Assembly: GCA_033032175.1 (NCBI GenBank) | Contig: CM065309.1 | Coordinates: 16,430,001 to 16,494,000, forward strand | Source: Saturnia japonica | Lineage: Eukaryota > Arthropoda > Insecta > Lepidoptera > Saturniidae | Direction of reading: 5' to 3' | DNA length: 64,000 nucleotides | Part shown: positions 34,801 through 46,300 of the stretch, in pieces | Numbering within the stretch: the stretch's first letter is position 1 | Layout of the letters: every line of letters starts with the position of its first letter | The notes under the pieces: generated by a model | The model's input: only the letters and a program-made list of their open reading frames with translations | Database searches by the model: none | What the model was told of the DNA's origin: nothing | Translations under genes and position numbers: made by a program

Positions 34801-35959
34801 TAATAGTACATGGATATGCTTTTCTACCTACATAACCTATTACCTGTATATTTCCAATACCTATCGCTAGTAAAATTACACCATTTTTAGCAGCTGCAAT
34901 ATATTTAGGTTACTTAAGCTCTATATAGTCTGTAAAATAATCTTTCGTGTTTACTAAATGATCAGAGCATCCAGAGTCTACACACCACAACAAACTGTCA
35001 ATCTTTTGTTCACAATTGTTAGCTACATCTTCACACATAAAACAGTCACTCCCATCTATATTAAAAACTTGATGATCTCTTTCTTGGTTGTAGCCTCCAC
35101 GGTGTCTTTCGAATCTTCGTTGTTCTCGGTATGTTCCTCGAGCTTGTCCTTGATATGTGCTACGACCACGTCCTTGGTACACGCCGCGTCCTTGTCCATG
35201 ATAATCGCCCCGTCTTTGGTCCATATAAGCTCCGCGCTGCTCTCCTTGTCCGTAGTATTCACCTCCTCTTTGATACCCACGCCGAACTGAGTTTATGTCA
35301 CGTCCTTGTTTGTTGTAATCTTGATTCTTCTCCCGACATTGAAACTTTTTGTGTCCGGGCTTACCAAAAGTATAACATAGAAATGCATTATTGATGTTAT
35401 ACTGTGCTGAACTAATATTCTTTTTCTTCTTTTCTTCTTCACCCATCAGTCTTTTTTTCACAAAATCATACTGCAAATTTTCAACAGTCTCAAGTGCTGT
35501 AACAATTCCTTCATAGCTTTCCGGCATCGATAATAAAAGATAGTTGACTTTTTCGTCCTCATTTAATTCCGACTCCGCTTCCTTTAAATCCGTAAATATC
35601 GCCTCTAATTTTAATATATGTTCCAACAAAGACGACTTTTCATTGTATTTTAAATTCGCTAAATTTCTTCTTAAAAATAACTTTGAGCGTACACCTTTTG
35701 CTTTAAAATTTAATTCTAACGTTTTTATCATCTCATACGCTGAACCTTTTCTCACGTAATCAAGATGGGTGTCGGACACGGCAGCGATAATGAGTGCCTG
35801 TGCCCTTGCCTCACCTTTTTTATTTTCATATTCACTTGCATATTTTTCATCCTCAATAGCTTCGTGAACTTCATTCTCTTTTAAAATACTTTTCAATCGA
35901 AATACCCACGTGTTGAAATTTTTGCCATCGAATGGTATGATGGGAAAATGTTTATACAT
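31871..35959 (-). pseudogene. copia gag-pol polyprotein with two in-frame stops
   Basis: One frame of 1363 codons from ATG at 35959 to the stop at 31871, broken only by TAA at 34910-34912 and TAA at 34109-34111. Order: gag; an arginine- and glycine-rich stretch of tandem GQGRG-like repeats (about 35050-35300); zinc knuckle with its second Cys replaced (CYTFGKPGHKKFQC); protease WCVDSGCSDH; gag-pre-integrase WHRRFGHLG with CEPCLLGK; integrase acidic residues in VHTDVC, LRSDNGGEY and NGVAERMNRTL; reverse transcriptase with YVDD at 32825-32836; and RNase H (YADSDWA, ALSTTEAEL, KHMDIKYNFV). The second stop lies inside the integrase catalytic core. The stop at 31871 overlaps the LTR. Confidence 0.93.
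31881..31889 (-). promoter_or_regulatory. copia polypurine tract
   Basis: GAGGGAGAG on the minus strand directly upstream of the 3' LTR. Confidence 0.7.
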
Positions 35960-36039
35960 ATTTTATTCTTCTGCACTTAGCCTAACAATATATCAATATA
36001 ATAAGATTAATATAACCATGTCTAATAAATATAACGACG

Positions 36040-36050
36040 CTCTGCTGCCA
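36040..36050 (-). promoter_or_regulatory. copia primer-binding site, initiator tRNA-Met type
   Basis: On the minus strand, TGGCAGCAGAG follows the 5' LTR after one base. It would pair with the CTCTGCTACCA end known for animal initiator tRNA-Met with one mismatch. That tRNA sequence is from general knowledge. Confidence 0.55.
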
Positions 36051-36051
36051 C

Positions 36052-36213
36052 TGTTGAAGAGGAGGATTACGAGGCGATTTTTAAATAAATCACTTTTCTT
36101 TTATAACATATTTCTTTTCTTAATGTTTGTATCTTAGCAACTCTATATATATTTTTTTTTTAATTCATATACATATATTTTACTAGAAAGGAGATGCGCA
36201 TTGTTATTCAACA
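36052..36213 (-). repeat. copia 5' LTR
   Basis: 162 bases, the left LTR's partner. An apparent ATG frame starting at 36194 in this LTR and running into gypsy-2 gag is an accident of the insertion. Confidence 0.94.
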
Positions 36214-37303
36214 GAAACCACGGAAACGACAGTCTCTCAACAACGATGATCTCGATGGTAGCATCACGCTGTCTCAAGAGAACTTCACCGCCTTGCTGAC
36301 TACTATACGGCAATCAAATGCTGAGGTCTGCGAACGAATGTTGCAACGCTTGTCGACGATTTCTTCTCCTCTGACCGTTCAATCACCGGTACCAACACCG
36401 AGTACGGCAGAAAAGACTGGAAATTTTGCACAATGTTCATCTAGATTCTTGGGAGCGGCAGAAGAAAACATTGAAGAGTTCATCGATGCAATAGAAGCTT
36501 ACAAAGAATGCTCAAATATTGGCGATGACCTTGCCATCAAGGGCCTTTCTATATTGCTTACTTCAGAAGCCGCAATATGGTGGCAGAGCATACGCGCCGA
36601 AGTCACTTCCTGGAAAGAGGTGATACAGTTCCTTCGTGATGCTTATGGTGATCGCAGACTTGAATACAAAATCTATAGAGAATTATTCAGAGTCGAGCAA
36701 GGTGAAGATGAACGTACCCATATATTCGTCGCGAAGAGTCGAGCCCTTCTAACACGCATTCAAACAAACGATCTGACTGCTAAGGTCCAGTTAGACATGA
36801 TCTACGGTTTGTTACACAGAAAGATTCGAAAAAGATTAAGAAGAGAGGACATTAAGAATTTCTCAGAGTTATTGTCAAGGGCAAGAGTCGTAGAAGATTC
36901 ATTAAAGGAATCCACAGCGACAAGGCAAAAAGCTCCAAATTATACTGCCAGTCGCACGAAGCGTAATGGTAACGAAATATCAACTCGTCTCTCATCCTTA
37001 TCATATAATACACGATCTTCAAACTCCGCTGCGAGCGTACGGCTGCACGGGGGCGGGACTGACAGTGCATGGCGTGATAACGCCCCGCATGTCCCGACCT
37101 CGCGATTGTCCGAAGAACAATATACGCCACGCGCAACGCACACACGTGTGTTCGCCTCGTCACCACGAGATGAGCGTATGCCATCGGCCAGGCAACGGCC
37201 CTTCTGCGTGTATTGCAAACGCTATGGACATCAGCGTGATCAGTGCCGTAAATGTGTGAACAAAGGCGAGTCAAATACTCTTAGTCAGGTTGTTTCGTAT
37301 TAG
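36214..37303 (+). pseudogene. gypsy-2 gag body (start codon displaced)
   Basis: The frame is open from the copia junction to TAG at 37301-37303, about 362 residues. It has a capsid region of the Ty3/gypsy type (FIDAIEAYKECSNI, AAIWWQSIRAEVTSWKEVI, FLRDAYGDRRLEYKIYREL), similar in layout to the domesticated insect Arc proteins. A basic Ser/Arg-rich stretch follows, then a zinc knuckle CVYCKRYGHQRDQC (CX2CX4HX4C) near 37204-37245. This is the best preserved gene of gypsy-2; only the copia insertion next to its start codon separates it from a start. It could be mis-annotated as a host Arc-like gene starting in the copia LTR. Confidence 0.85.
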
Positions 37304-37420
37304 AAATGTGGTTCAGAAAACGGAACTAGAAAAAACTGTTCAAAATGTAACAATGAACAAAGTGTTTATAGTGTAAACTCTAATAATGAAAATGGTCGTG
37401 ATAATTTTAGGTCTGACACT

Positions 37421-38300
37421 TTGCCTACTTACTATCAAAATGTTCATACAAATGTTTCATGTGAACAACATAATAACTGGTCGCGTGATAGTTCGACAAA
37501 AGAACCTATTTTACAGTTTAATAAAATATTTCATAATAGTAATTTTCGGGTCAACAAATTGTCGAGCAAACACACAACCAGCAAAAATCTATCAAAAAGA
37601 CGCAATGTCACATTTAACAATTGTTTTTTGAATAATGACAATTTTTATGTCAATAACTTGAAAGATGAAAAAGAAGTTAAGGTTGGATGTTTTAATTTAT
37701 GTAATTGTAATAAGTTTTGTGATGAAAAAGTTCATAATGCAAAAGAACTTGAAAACTATTTTCATGATATTCCTTCTGTTTTTAAAGACGACCCCGATGA
37801 AAAAGGGCATGAAGATTATTTTCGTAATTTTTCAGAAAATGATTTATTTTATTATAATGATATTTCTAAAAATGTATTAAATAATAATAAGGTGTGTAGT
37901 GACATATATTGTGTTGAAAACGCGCGCGCCGGAGAGAGCTCTGAACGAACATTTACTAAAATTTTGAGGCCGATTTTTGATATCGAAATTTTAGGTTCGT
38001 CGGGAACAGCAATGGTTGATACCGGGGCAAAACATTGTATCGCGGGACACACGCTACACACCCTCCTCTGTCGAAAGGGACACCCTCTCGTTCCGACACG
38101 AAGACGTATTAAGTTCGCTGATGGACTAGCTCGCGACATAGACGTCCTTGTGACCACACCAACGTGCATTTAGAGAAGAAGGTCATTAGGACTCCTTTTC
38201 TTATCCTTCCTGAGGCACGTAATAACGAAACACTGCTCGGCATGGATTTCCTGTTTGCCGCCGAATTAGTAATGGATTTTTCTCGCAAATTTGGTATTTT
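37421..38300 (+). pseudogene. gypsy-2 protease region
   Basis: A 250-residue frame (37421-38173) begins with a long Asn/Lys-rich linker (NNDNFYVNNLKDEKEVKVG) and ends with a retropepsin domain (FDIEILGSSGTAMVDTGAKH, active-site DTG near 38020). It breaks at TAG 38171-38173. The continuation (RTPFLILPEARNNETLLGMD, the C-terminal half of retropepsin with LLGMDFL) is in another frame from 38164. The protease would cut the polyprotein during particle maturation. Confidence 0.78.
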
Positions 38301-38327
38301 GCGAATGATCGCCGCATTCAATACAAT

Positions 38328-39190
38328 ATGCGCTTTGAACCCTCTTTACTCACAGAATATTCTTGCTCCTCTATTGATGTACCCAGGGATGACGAAGGCA
38401 CATTGCTAAATCCACCTGACCAGAACTTGCTGGCGCAGATCACGGTTAACAATACGGACATTAACCAGCTAGGGGGAGAGCCAAACCCTTTTGCTGGGCA
38501 CTGTATTAATATCGGTGAGCATAGTCCTACCTTTGTACCTCCGTGTCGTTTGAACTCTGCGAAAAAGGAAATTATGCATCAGGAGATTGAGAAAATGCTA
38601 AAGGACGGCACTATTTAAGAGTGTGAGTTAGCTTGGTGTTCACCTGTACTCTTGGTTCCCAAGGCGAATGGCAGCACTCGCTTCTGTGTAGAATCTGACA
38701 CTGAAAAGGTTCAAGCCGTACTGAACGCGAAAAAACCAACTAACTTGAAACATCTACGTACATTTTTACAAACCTGTTCCTGGTTTAGGAAGTTTATTCC
38801 AAATTTTTCATCCGTATCAGAGCCACTTAAAATGCTTATAAGGGAAAATCAGACTTGGACCTGGGGTACAGCTCGGCTGCTGCTTTTAACGAGCTGAAAC
38901 GACTTATCACCTCAGCGCCGATATTAATCGAAGCTGACTTTAACCGGCCCTTCGTAAATCGCACCGGTGCGAGCAATTATGCTATTGGACGAAACGAACT
39001 ACCAACAAAACCTATTATTATACCTAAGCGACGACGCGGACGTCTGAAGTGTACGAGTCATGAACTGGTCCAGGAACGAGGGCGTTCTCCTAGACCAGAG
39101 GGGGAGTATATAGTAAGACAACCCGTGCCTAGTACTTCCAGACGCCGTGATATACGTCTCCCGTCTAGGTACTATGATTACTCTATGTAG
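38328..39190 (+). pseudogene. gypsy-2 pol remnant lacking RT core, RNase H and integrase
   Basis: The N-terminal RT thumb-in region is present (FVPPCRLNSAKKEIMHQEIE, LVPKANGSTRFCVE, with an in-frame TAA at 38616-38618). The sequence then jumps in frame near 38692 to the post-palm region SDTEKVQAVL ... LRTFLQTCSWFRKFIPNFSS. The palm domain with its Asp pair is absent. After a frameshift, the start of RNase H is seen (ILIEADFNRPF ... SNYAIG, near 38975). Another jump leads straight to a basic C-terminal tail (RNELPTKPIIIPKRRRGR) running into the 3' LTR. RNase H and integrase are missing. Confidence 0.8.
39097..39106 (+). promoter_or_regulatory. gypsy-2 polypurine tract
   Basis: AGAGGGGGAG just before the 3' LTR. 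Confidence 0.6.
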
Positions 39191-39366
39191 GTTGTATATG
39201 CATCGGTTGTTGTTAGTCCTATTCTTGAATTTGACAGAGAATAAAAAGAAGAGCTATAGCTAGCGCGTCGTTTGATGTCTTTTAAAATGACTGTCGTGTT
39301 TTCTGAATATTTTATATAATAGCCTAAGTTACGAATGTGTAATACATTGTGATGGTTGAATAAACA
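39109..39366 (+). repeat. gypsy-2 3' LTR
   Basis: 258-base partner of 31287-31544. It ends 843 bases before the GPS2 start codon, on the same strand. Confidence 0.88.
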
Positions 39367-40209
39367 TAAAATTAATGATATGAATAAAATTGTATGGTGC
39401 TTATCAAGACAGAAAAAATTGAATCTCAATTTTCGAGGTTGAAATATTGATTAATGGATCGATTCAGTTCTATTTATTACCATAATAATCAATTTAGATC
39501 GCATCCCTAGTCCCTACCCTACACTTCACATTAGGGATGGGCGATTTTAGAGAAACATTGATTTTGACATTGATGTCAAAATTGTTAATTGTTACGTAAT
39601 CATCGATGTCCGATAAATATTGAAACCAAACACGAACTCTATTTTACAGCACACAAATTTGCACACATCAAAGTCCGATGTTTTGATACTAACCAAGTGA
39701 TAGAGCTTTTTTGGGAGCCGCATCGGATTCTCGAACTTTATTTTACAACAATACACACATTTGGAAACATCTATGTTCTATGTTTTCTTCCTAACATCAA
39801 TGTTTTGATTTTTTACATTGATGTTATCCCAAAATTGATATTTCGATAACATCGAAGAATAATTGAATATTGAAAAATGAACAGCCATACTTTACAGTTT
39901 ACGTTCACAGTTCACTACATTATATGTCATTACTGTCATTGGTTCATTAAAATTTAATTTTTTTTTGCTTTATACTCATGTTGATTGTTGATACTTGATT
40001 ATTGATATAAATTTTATGCTATAAAAAGTATAATACGCTTTATTTATTCAAATTAAATACTTAATACAATTCTGTTCAGTTCACATTAGTCGCAAATAAT
40101 TTTAGTTTCATTACCTACCTAATACCTACTTCTATAACATACTGTATCAAGGTTTAAAGTACTCTGAGTAATCTCTGTACTGTTAATATTGTTATTTTGA
40201 ACAGTAAGA
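39367..40209 (+). other. GPS2 upstream region
   Basis: This stretch between the gypsy-2 LTR and the GPS2 ATG must hold the promoter and 5' UTR unless an upstream non-coding exon exists. No TATA box is convincing. At 39531-39850 there is a repeat-like block with palindromic TTTTGACATTGATGTCAAAA and several ACATCGATG/CATTGATGTT motifs, starting TTAGGGATGGGCGA, a form common in insect MITEs. TTTTGAACAG directly before TAAGAATG (40195-40204) could be a splice acceptor for a 5' UTR exon. Confidence 0.45.
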
Positions 40210-40321
40210 ATGCCGTCTGTAACATCAACGACTGGAGAGGAGCAGAGTAATGATGAAGATCAAAAAATGTGGAGTGCACTTAAGCGATACATATTGCGAG
40301 AAAGGCAGAGAAAGAAGGAAG
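40210..40321 (+). CDS. Gps2: GPS2 coding exon 1
   Basis: Residues 1-37 and one base of codon 38: an acidic start then KMWSALKRYILRERQRKKE, the conserved first helix of GPS2. The donor is G|GTAAAT at 40322. Confidence 0.9.
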
Positions 40322-43300
40322 GTAAATATTTTATAATTAATGATGCAACAAAACAGTTGCACACGGTATCAGATCGCTGGTTAAAGTAAGTTTTTTCGTG
40401 GTAAAATGCAATGTCAAAATGTTGTGATCAAGATTTATATTTACTGTACCTACTGATGATTAGGTAGGTAGCAATTTATTGGTAATGGCATCGCATGTGA
40501 TCCACAAATTCTCTTGAATCTTGTAAGAGAAAAATGAATAAAACCATTATAATACTTGTTGTGATGTATGAATCCAAGCACTGGCAATGAAAGAGTTGGA
40601 TGAAACAAGATTATATATTTTGGAAATATTAACATGGATGTGTGGTGTAACAAGAAAGAAATAAAATTAAAAATGAGTATGTTGATAGAAGTACATAAAC
40701 AACACCATGGGCAGAGAATTTAATGTAATATAAATAAGTGTGATATGGGCATGTCATGAGGAGGGATGAAAATCATATAACTGTGTAGAATGATTACTAT
40801 GAAGGTGGATGGTATAGGAGTAGAGGAAGTCCGAAGAAAGTATGTAAGGATTTGGAGGAATAACATGCATATAAATGGTGTTAATACTGAGATGACAGCT
40901 AATAAAAGAGAGTGCAAGAGGAATACACGTTATGTTGACCTTACTTAAGTGGGATAAAGGTGAGAAGATTAGGATATGGACAAAATTATTAAATGCTTAT
41001 AAATTAGGTCATGGTAAAAGTGAGTCTGTAAATACAAAAAAAATCAATGTGAAAACATATATATTTGTATCCTTTCAGAGTATGAAGCAGAAGTAGAAGA
41101 AGAAAGGCTTCGAAAAGAACGTGAAGCTAGAGAAAGGCAGGATGTTATGACACTTGGTAAATATTCTTAGTGTGTTTATTAGTATATTGATGTAACTCAG
41201 TTTTAAGTGCTATTATTTTATGTAAAAATTTCTAAGATAAGGTTCCTATTGTGGGCCTAAGACTGAACGTCTTTGCAGGTCATATGTAGCAAAAAAAATT
41301 TTTGTATCATTCATAAAAATATAAGATATAATCTACATATACCTACTTATTATTATGTTGATATTCAGATGTTGTATATTAATTGTAATTAACATTCTAG
41401 AAGAAACCAAGGAACAGATAGATCAAATTGAACAAAAATTAAAACAGCTGGAGAAAGAGAAGCAACAGCTGTTTATGCAATTAAAGAAAGTGTTAAATGA
41501 AGATGACATAAGGAAGAAACAGCAGAAAGAAACAAAGTGGGTTCAGTTTGATTTATTATCTATATATTTAAATCTGGCATGTTAGAGTGATTTCGGCTCT
41601 GAATTTGGTGGTATCATATGAGTATATAGTAAGTTTCAATATTACATACCATCACGCCTGTATTCCCTGAAGGGTTAGGCAGAGGTGTACTTATTGTACA
41701 CCCACAATTCGCTGAGTATGTTTTTAGATCCCATGTAGTAGGGGGCGAGCCTATTACCATTAATACATATTGCAATATTACATTATTGACAGAAATGTAT
41801 TTAGTTCTCTATGTGTTATCTTTTTTGTACTGTGAAATTCTCACTTTGTTAATGTGTTCTCTTCTTAAAATATCTGATCTTTTAAGCATACAGTGAAGAG
41901 ATATTTATGCAGGCCGGCATGACAGCGTCAACTGATGTATTGCCGTTCCCTCGGTTGTCGCCAATATGTTTGGATTGTACTGTGCTTAATTTGCCGAGTT
42001 ACTATAAAAAAATGTATAATTAAAAGGAAAAAAGACATTTAAAATTATTTGAAACATATGGGATATGGTTGTAGTTTTGCAATTTTTTAAATTTGGTTAT
42101 TTGATAGTTTTGGATGTGTTTATGTAGCTGACACTTCTAACCAAAAATTATTTTAAAAACAAGCCTGAACTAAAATGATGGTATTTATAATAAGTTGGTA
42201 CCCTTCAGAACTGAATTATAACACATTGTGTACCAGTGCATGTTGCTAGCCACACCCTTTGTGTCTGAACAAACCAACAGGAGCACTGTTGTTTACCTAA
42301 CAGCACAGGTTCCACCACTCTGTAGAAATATTATATTTTTATTTTATTTCCAGTGAAATGCAACCAATGAAGATGCCAGTGGGGAACATCCCAATGCCAA
42401 TGTTCCCTATGGCACAACAGGGTCAAGGAGAGCCTCCACCCACACAAGGCAGGCCACCACCACTAACCTCACATATGTTGAATAAGGTATGCATGTGCTC
42501 ATAAATTTTGACCCTTGATTTTATACATATTGAAATATTTTCTTTGATCTATTATTGAGATGTATAGGCATTTTATCTCTTTTCAATAAAATTCAGGTAA
42601 GTTGTTTTCTATATATTGCATTGTTTTCAAATATTGTAAACAACACCTGTAAAATAGATTTTAAGGCATATAGTTTGATTTGAAACATATATTGTTTATG
42701 TAAAAAGACACTATCAATCACTAATATCAAACTTGAAAATTATGTTGCCACATTAACTTTTCTAGTGTTGTTCTAGTGTAGTGTAGTGTAGCAATTATTT
42801 GAATCCTAATATTTTAAATATTGAAATTTAGTATTATTGAAGATACCTGATAATTTACTATTAGCATTACATAATTTAGGATATACTAGAAATTACACAT
42901 ATGGCAAACTACTTACAAAAAAAACATTGCTTCGGTTGGCCCGTGAAAGACATGATATTGTCTATTCTATAGGTAGGTCTTCATGTTTGGAGCATTCATT
43001 GATTTTTTTTAGAGAAACTTAACAATAGGAATAATATCACGTCATGGTTTTACGCTTAATTTCTTAGTTCATATTAATGGAGTTTACCATTTTTTATATT
43101 CAGTTAACTAGCAATACATGAAATAACTAGCGGTGTGCTCGCGGTTTCGCACACATTAGTTATTTACACCCCGTAATTTTATTTTTACTCATATTGTTGA
43201 CTATTCATAAATGCCGTATCAATTGAGGAGTGGCATCTATTTCTCGTGTACCTACAGTTTGCATCAAAATCAGTTGATTTTTTAAATTCTAATCTACAAT

Positions 43301-46300
43301 TTCTAATGCATTATTAACGATTCTTATAGCCTCTCAATTATAGTATGATATATGCTTCCCGTCTACAAAATTTGAACAGAATCAGTTGAGAATTGATGAA
43401 AATTAAATTTTTTGAACTTTTTTATTTATTTCTAGAAGTTAAATTGACGATTCTTACAGCTCATTAAGTATGTAAATGCTTATACTTCCCGTGTACAATA
43501 TTTCATTAAAAAAACAGTCGAGCAGTGTTTGAGTTAAATCCGGACATACAAACAGACAGACAAATTTTTTTTAAAGGCATGCTCGTGTTCAGTATCTTTC
43601 ATATAGTGTGCCTATCGGGAAATTGTGGACAAATGCTAAAGGTATAGACAGGACTACAGATTTATTAATATAGATATCATTTAATCCACGTTATTAGGAA
43701 CTGTAGTATAGTAATTTATTATTACATGTCTTATCTTTGTCGTACCGTGAACTGTGGTACCATCTCCCGACCATGTGTTCCCTCCTTCTTACGTTATTTG
43801 GCCCTTGAAGCGAAATGTGAAGAGATATTTATGCAGGCGGCATAACAGCGACGACTGCCGATAGATTTCGACCACCAAGATGTTGGTCGCCGTTATGTTT
43901 CGATTGTACTGTGCTTACCGTCAGGGACAGTACAATCATTTTGCCGAGTTACTATAAAAAATACTTTATTTGTTTTTATTAAGTACAAATTGCCAGTAAT
44001 AGTTAATAAGCATTTTGTTTATCAGTCAACAATAGTCCGCGGTCCTATGCAATCGGGCAATAAGCGACCGCGCAGTCCATCCCCAACGTATGCACTCTAC
44101 GCACATCGAATGCATCAACCGCCTATGAAACATCAGGCCGTATACAGTGATCACAGTGAGTTATGTACTTGTAAATGATTTTTGTTTCTAGTTAATTCTA
44201 TAAATTAAATCTTATTGTTATTCAATAAATTCTGTGTCACTCTTTATTAGGTTGCCTGTCCATTGAAGCGGAGCAGTGCAAATTTTGACCTATAGAATTG
44301 CATAAAAATGTAGATATGCGATTGCTAGGAATTTTCATAGCTCTGCTCCACTCCGCTTCAGTAGACAAGACGTCTTAGAATTAGAATTAATTTATTTTAT
44401 AATGACATCAGCTGTTCACTACAAAATTGTATAAGATTTTATTTTCAAATTACTTACCTAGTGTAATATAGAAGTTATTGTTTTTACTATTAACTACATG
44501 ATTCTTAAAAAACAACTGAATATATGGAAAAAACTTTTAAACAGATAAATTTTGAAATTAAATTTATCAAGAAACAACTAAAGCATACGCATGAAAAAAT
44601 CTATTGTTTCTAAAATGATTACTAATTTTAACATACTCGTATATTATTATCTAAATTTTATTATGTTGTGTCGATTGATTTTTAAATTAAGTTTGTATTT
44701 TAAAAAACTACTACAAATTGTATATACTCTATGAATTAATCGTTCAAATATGTAAATTTTTTTTTCTTTACTGCTAACATAGTAATCTTTTGCAGAGGTA
44801 GAAGACGGCCGAATGGGCCGCCAAATGGCCCGCGCAGTTCTATGGAACAGTGAGTTTAAACCAGGCTAGGTGTCGTCAGTGTCGCTTGTAACCTCACTAT
44901 AATAATTATAATCATTATGTACTTTTTGTTTTTCCTCCGTCATCTTTATTTGTTCCTATTGCCAGTTCATTGGACTAATCGCATGTCATTAATTTATGTA
45001 AATAATTTACATTTCCATTAACTTAATGTTATTTGTGGTCGTTGAGTTTACATTTGTATATTAATTATTTTTATATCATCCTTTAAGTTTTTCATTGCTT
45101 TTGGTAACATAATATAGGTTTTTGATAACACTCTAATGTATATTCATCCTTTTCATTAATTTATGTTTTAAATGTAGTCTTAACAATCTGTGTGTTAGTT
45201 TATAACCTGATGTTTATAGTTGAATTTGTTTATAGACTCATTTCTTATAGAATAATTTAAACAATTATTTCAAGTTCTTACTTTAGTTTTTTATTCTATT
45301 ATTAGTTCATAACTTCATATCATTTATCTACAAAAGTGTTTATTTTGAAAATGCTAATTTTCTTTTTCGAATGTACTAACAATCATTATTTCTAAAATCG
45401 AAATGTTTTCACATTTTACTTAACACTCTATTAAGCTATTTTTCTTAAAGTTACCTAATAATATGAGTCGATAAATAAAAGATATAACATATTCCAGAGT
45501 CCAATCAATACCCATCGAACGTGGGCGGGTCTAATGTATCCTCTACTGCGTACTACACAATGCCGACGTCAGGCGTAGTAGGTGTGGTTGGAGAGCGCCC
45601 TCCCCCTCTGTTGTACGCTCATCATGCGCACACGCCGCACACGCCACACACGCCTCACCATGCCAACCTTATGTATGCGCCGGCGCCTCAGCCGCCACAG
45701 ATATACCTCGACATGCTCAAGAATAGAGACGGCCAGCCCCATCAGGAACAGAAGAAAGAACCTCAGGTTAATAGTTTTTACTTTTTATTATAAATTTACG
45801 TTAATCAACTTTTTTAAGATACAGTCGTACAAATTCGTGCGCGACCGTCCTATATGGTCGACACGCGACACATATCACGTCTTCATAGAAATGGCCGAAA
45901 CGACGTACTTCGAAATGTAGATAAACTTCGATACTCGATAGTCGCGAGTGCGCCGCAATTATGTAATTTATCAACTAACGACGAAATATTATATTACCTA
46001 TTTCCTAGAATTTAAAATTGTTTTTGATCTATTTAACTAAGCTAAAAAACATGATTATTAAAATAAAATTGTACATTACCTTCTTACTAACTCACAAACT
46101 AAACTACTTAGACTTAGGTAGACAATTTTTAAACAAAAATTTACAAAATCAGTAGTATATTTTGGTGAAAAGATAATAATTACAATTATATTTTGCATTA
46201 TCTAATACGTAAGTAAAACACGCAAAACGCACAGTCAGAGGCCAACCCTAGTGCGTGTTTATCTACCGAGCGGCTGTAGGCAGTGCTGGGCAAAATACAT

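Larger units (their letters stand above)
31719..36213 (-). mobile_element. copia LTR retrotransposon, full length, minus strand, nested in gypsy-2
   Basis: 162-base LTRs at 31719-31880 and 36052-36213 (two differences) bound a single gag-pol frame on the minus strand. LTRs start TGTTGAA and end TTCAACA on the plus strand. A primer site complementary to an initiator-tRNA-Met-like 3' end lies one base inside the 5' LTR (36040-36050), and a purine tract GAGGGAGAG (plus 31881-31889) abuts the 3' LTR. Five-base target copies GAAAA (31714-31718) and GAAAC (36214-36218) differ at one position. Integrase precedes reverse transcriptase, the copia order. Confidence 0.95.
31287..39366 (+). mobile_element. 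gypsy-2: Ty3/gypsy LTR element, internally deleted and split by copia
   Basis: 258-base LTRs at 31287-31544 and 39109-39366 are about 96 percent identical (about ten substitutions and two single-base indels). The element's own sequence totals about 3.6 kb once the 4495-base copia insertion (31719-36213) is set aside. It retains gag and protease, but reverse transcriptase lacks its catalytic core, and RNase H and integrase are missing. No matching target duplication is visible outside the LTRs. It must depend on another element for movement or be dead. Confidence 0.88.

Noticed and set aside
36852..37274. 140-residue minus-strand frame
   Set aside because: Antisense to gypsy-2 gag, no motif.
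36194..37303. Host Arc-like gene starting at 36194
   Set aside because: The first codons lie in the copia LTR; the rest is gypsy-2 gag between matching LTRs.
31283..39371. Target duplication for gypsy-2
   Set aside because: Bases outside the two LTRs (TACT and TAAA) do not match; the left flank was probably rearranged.
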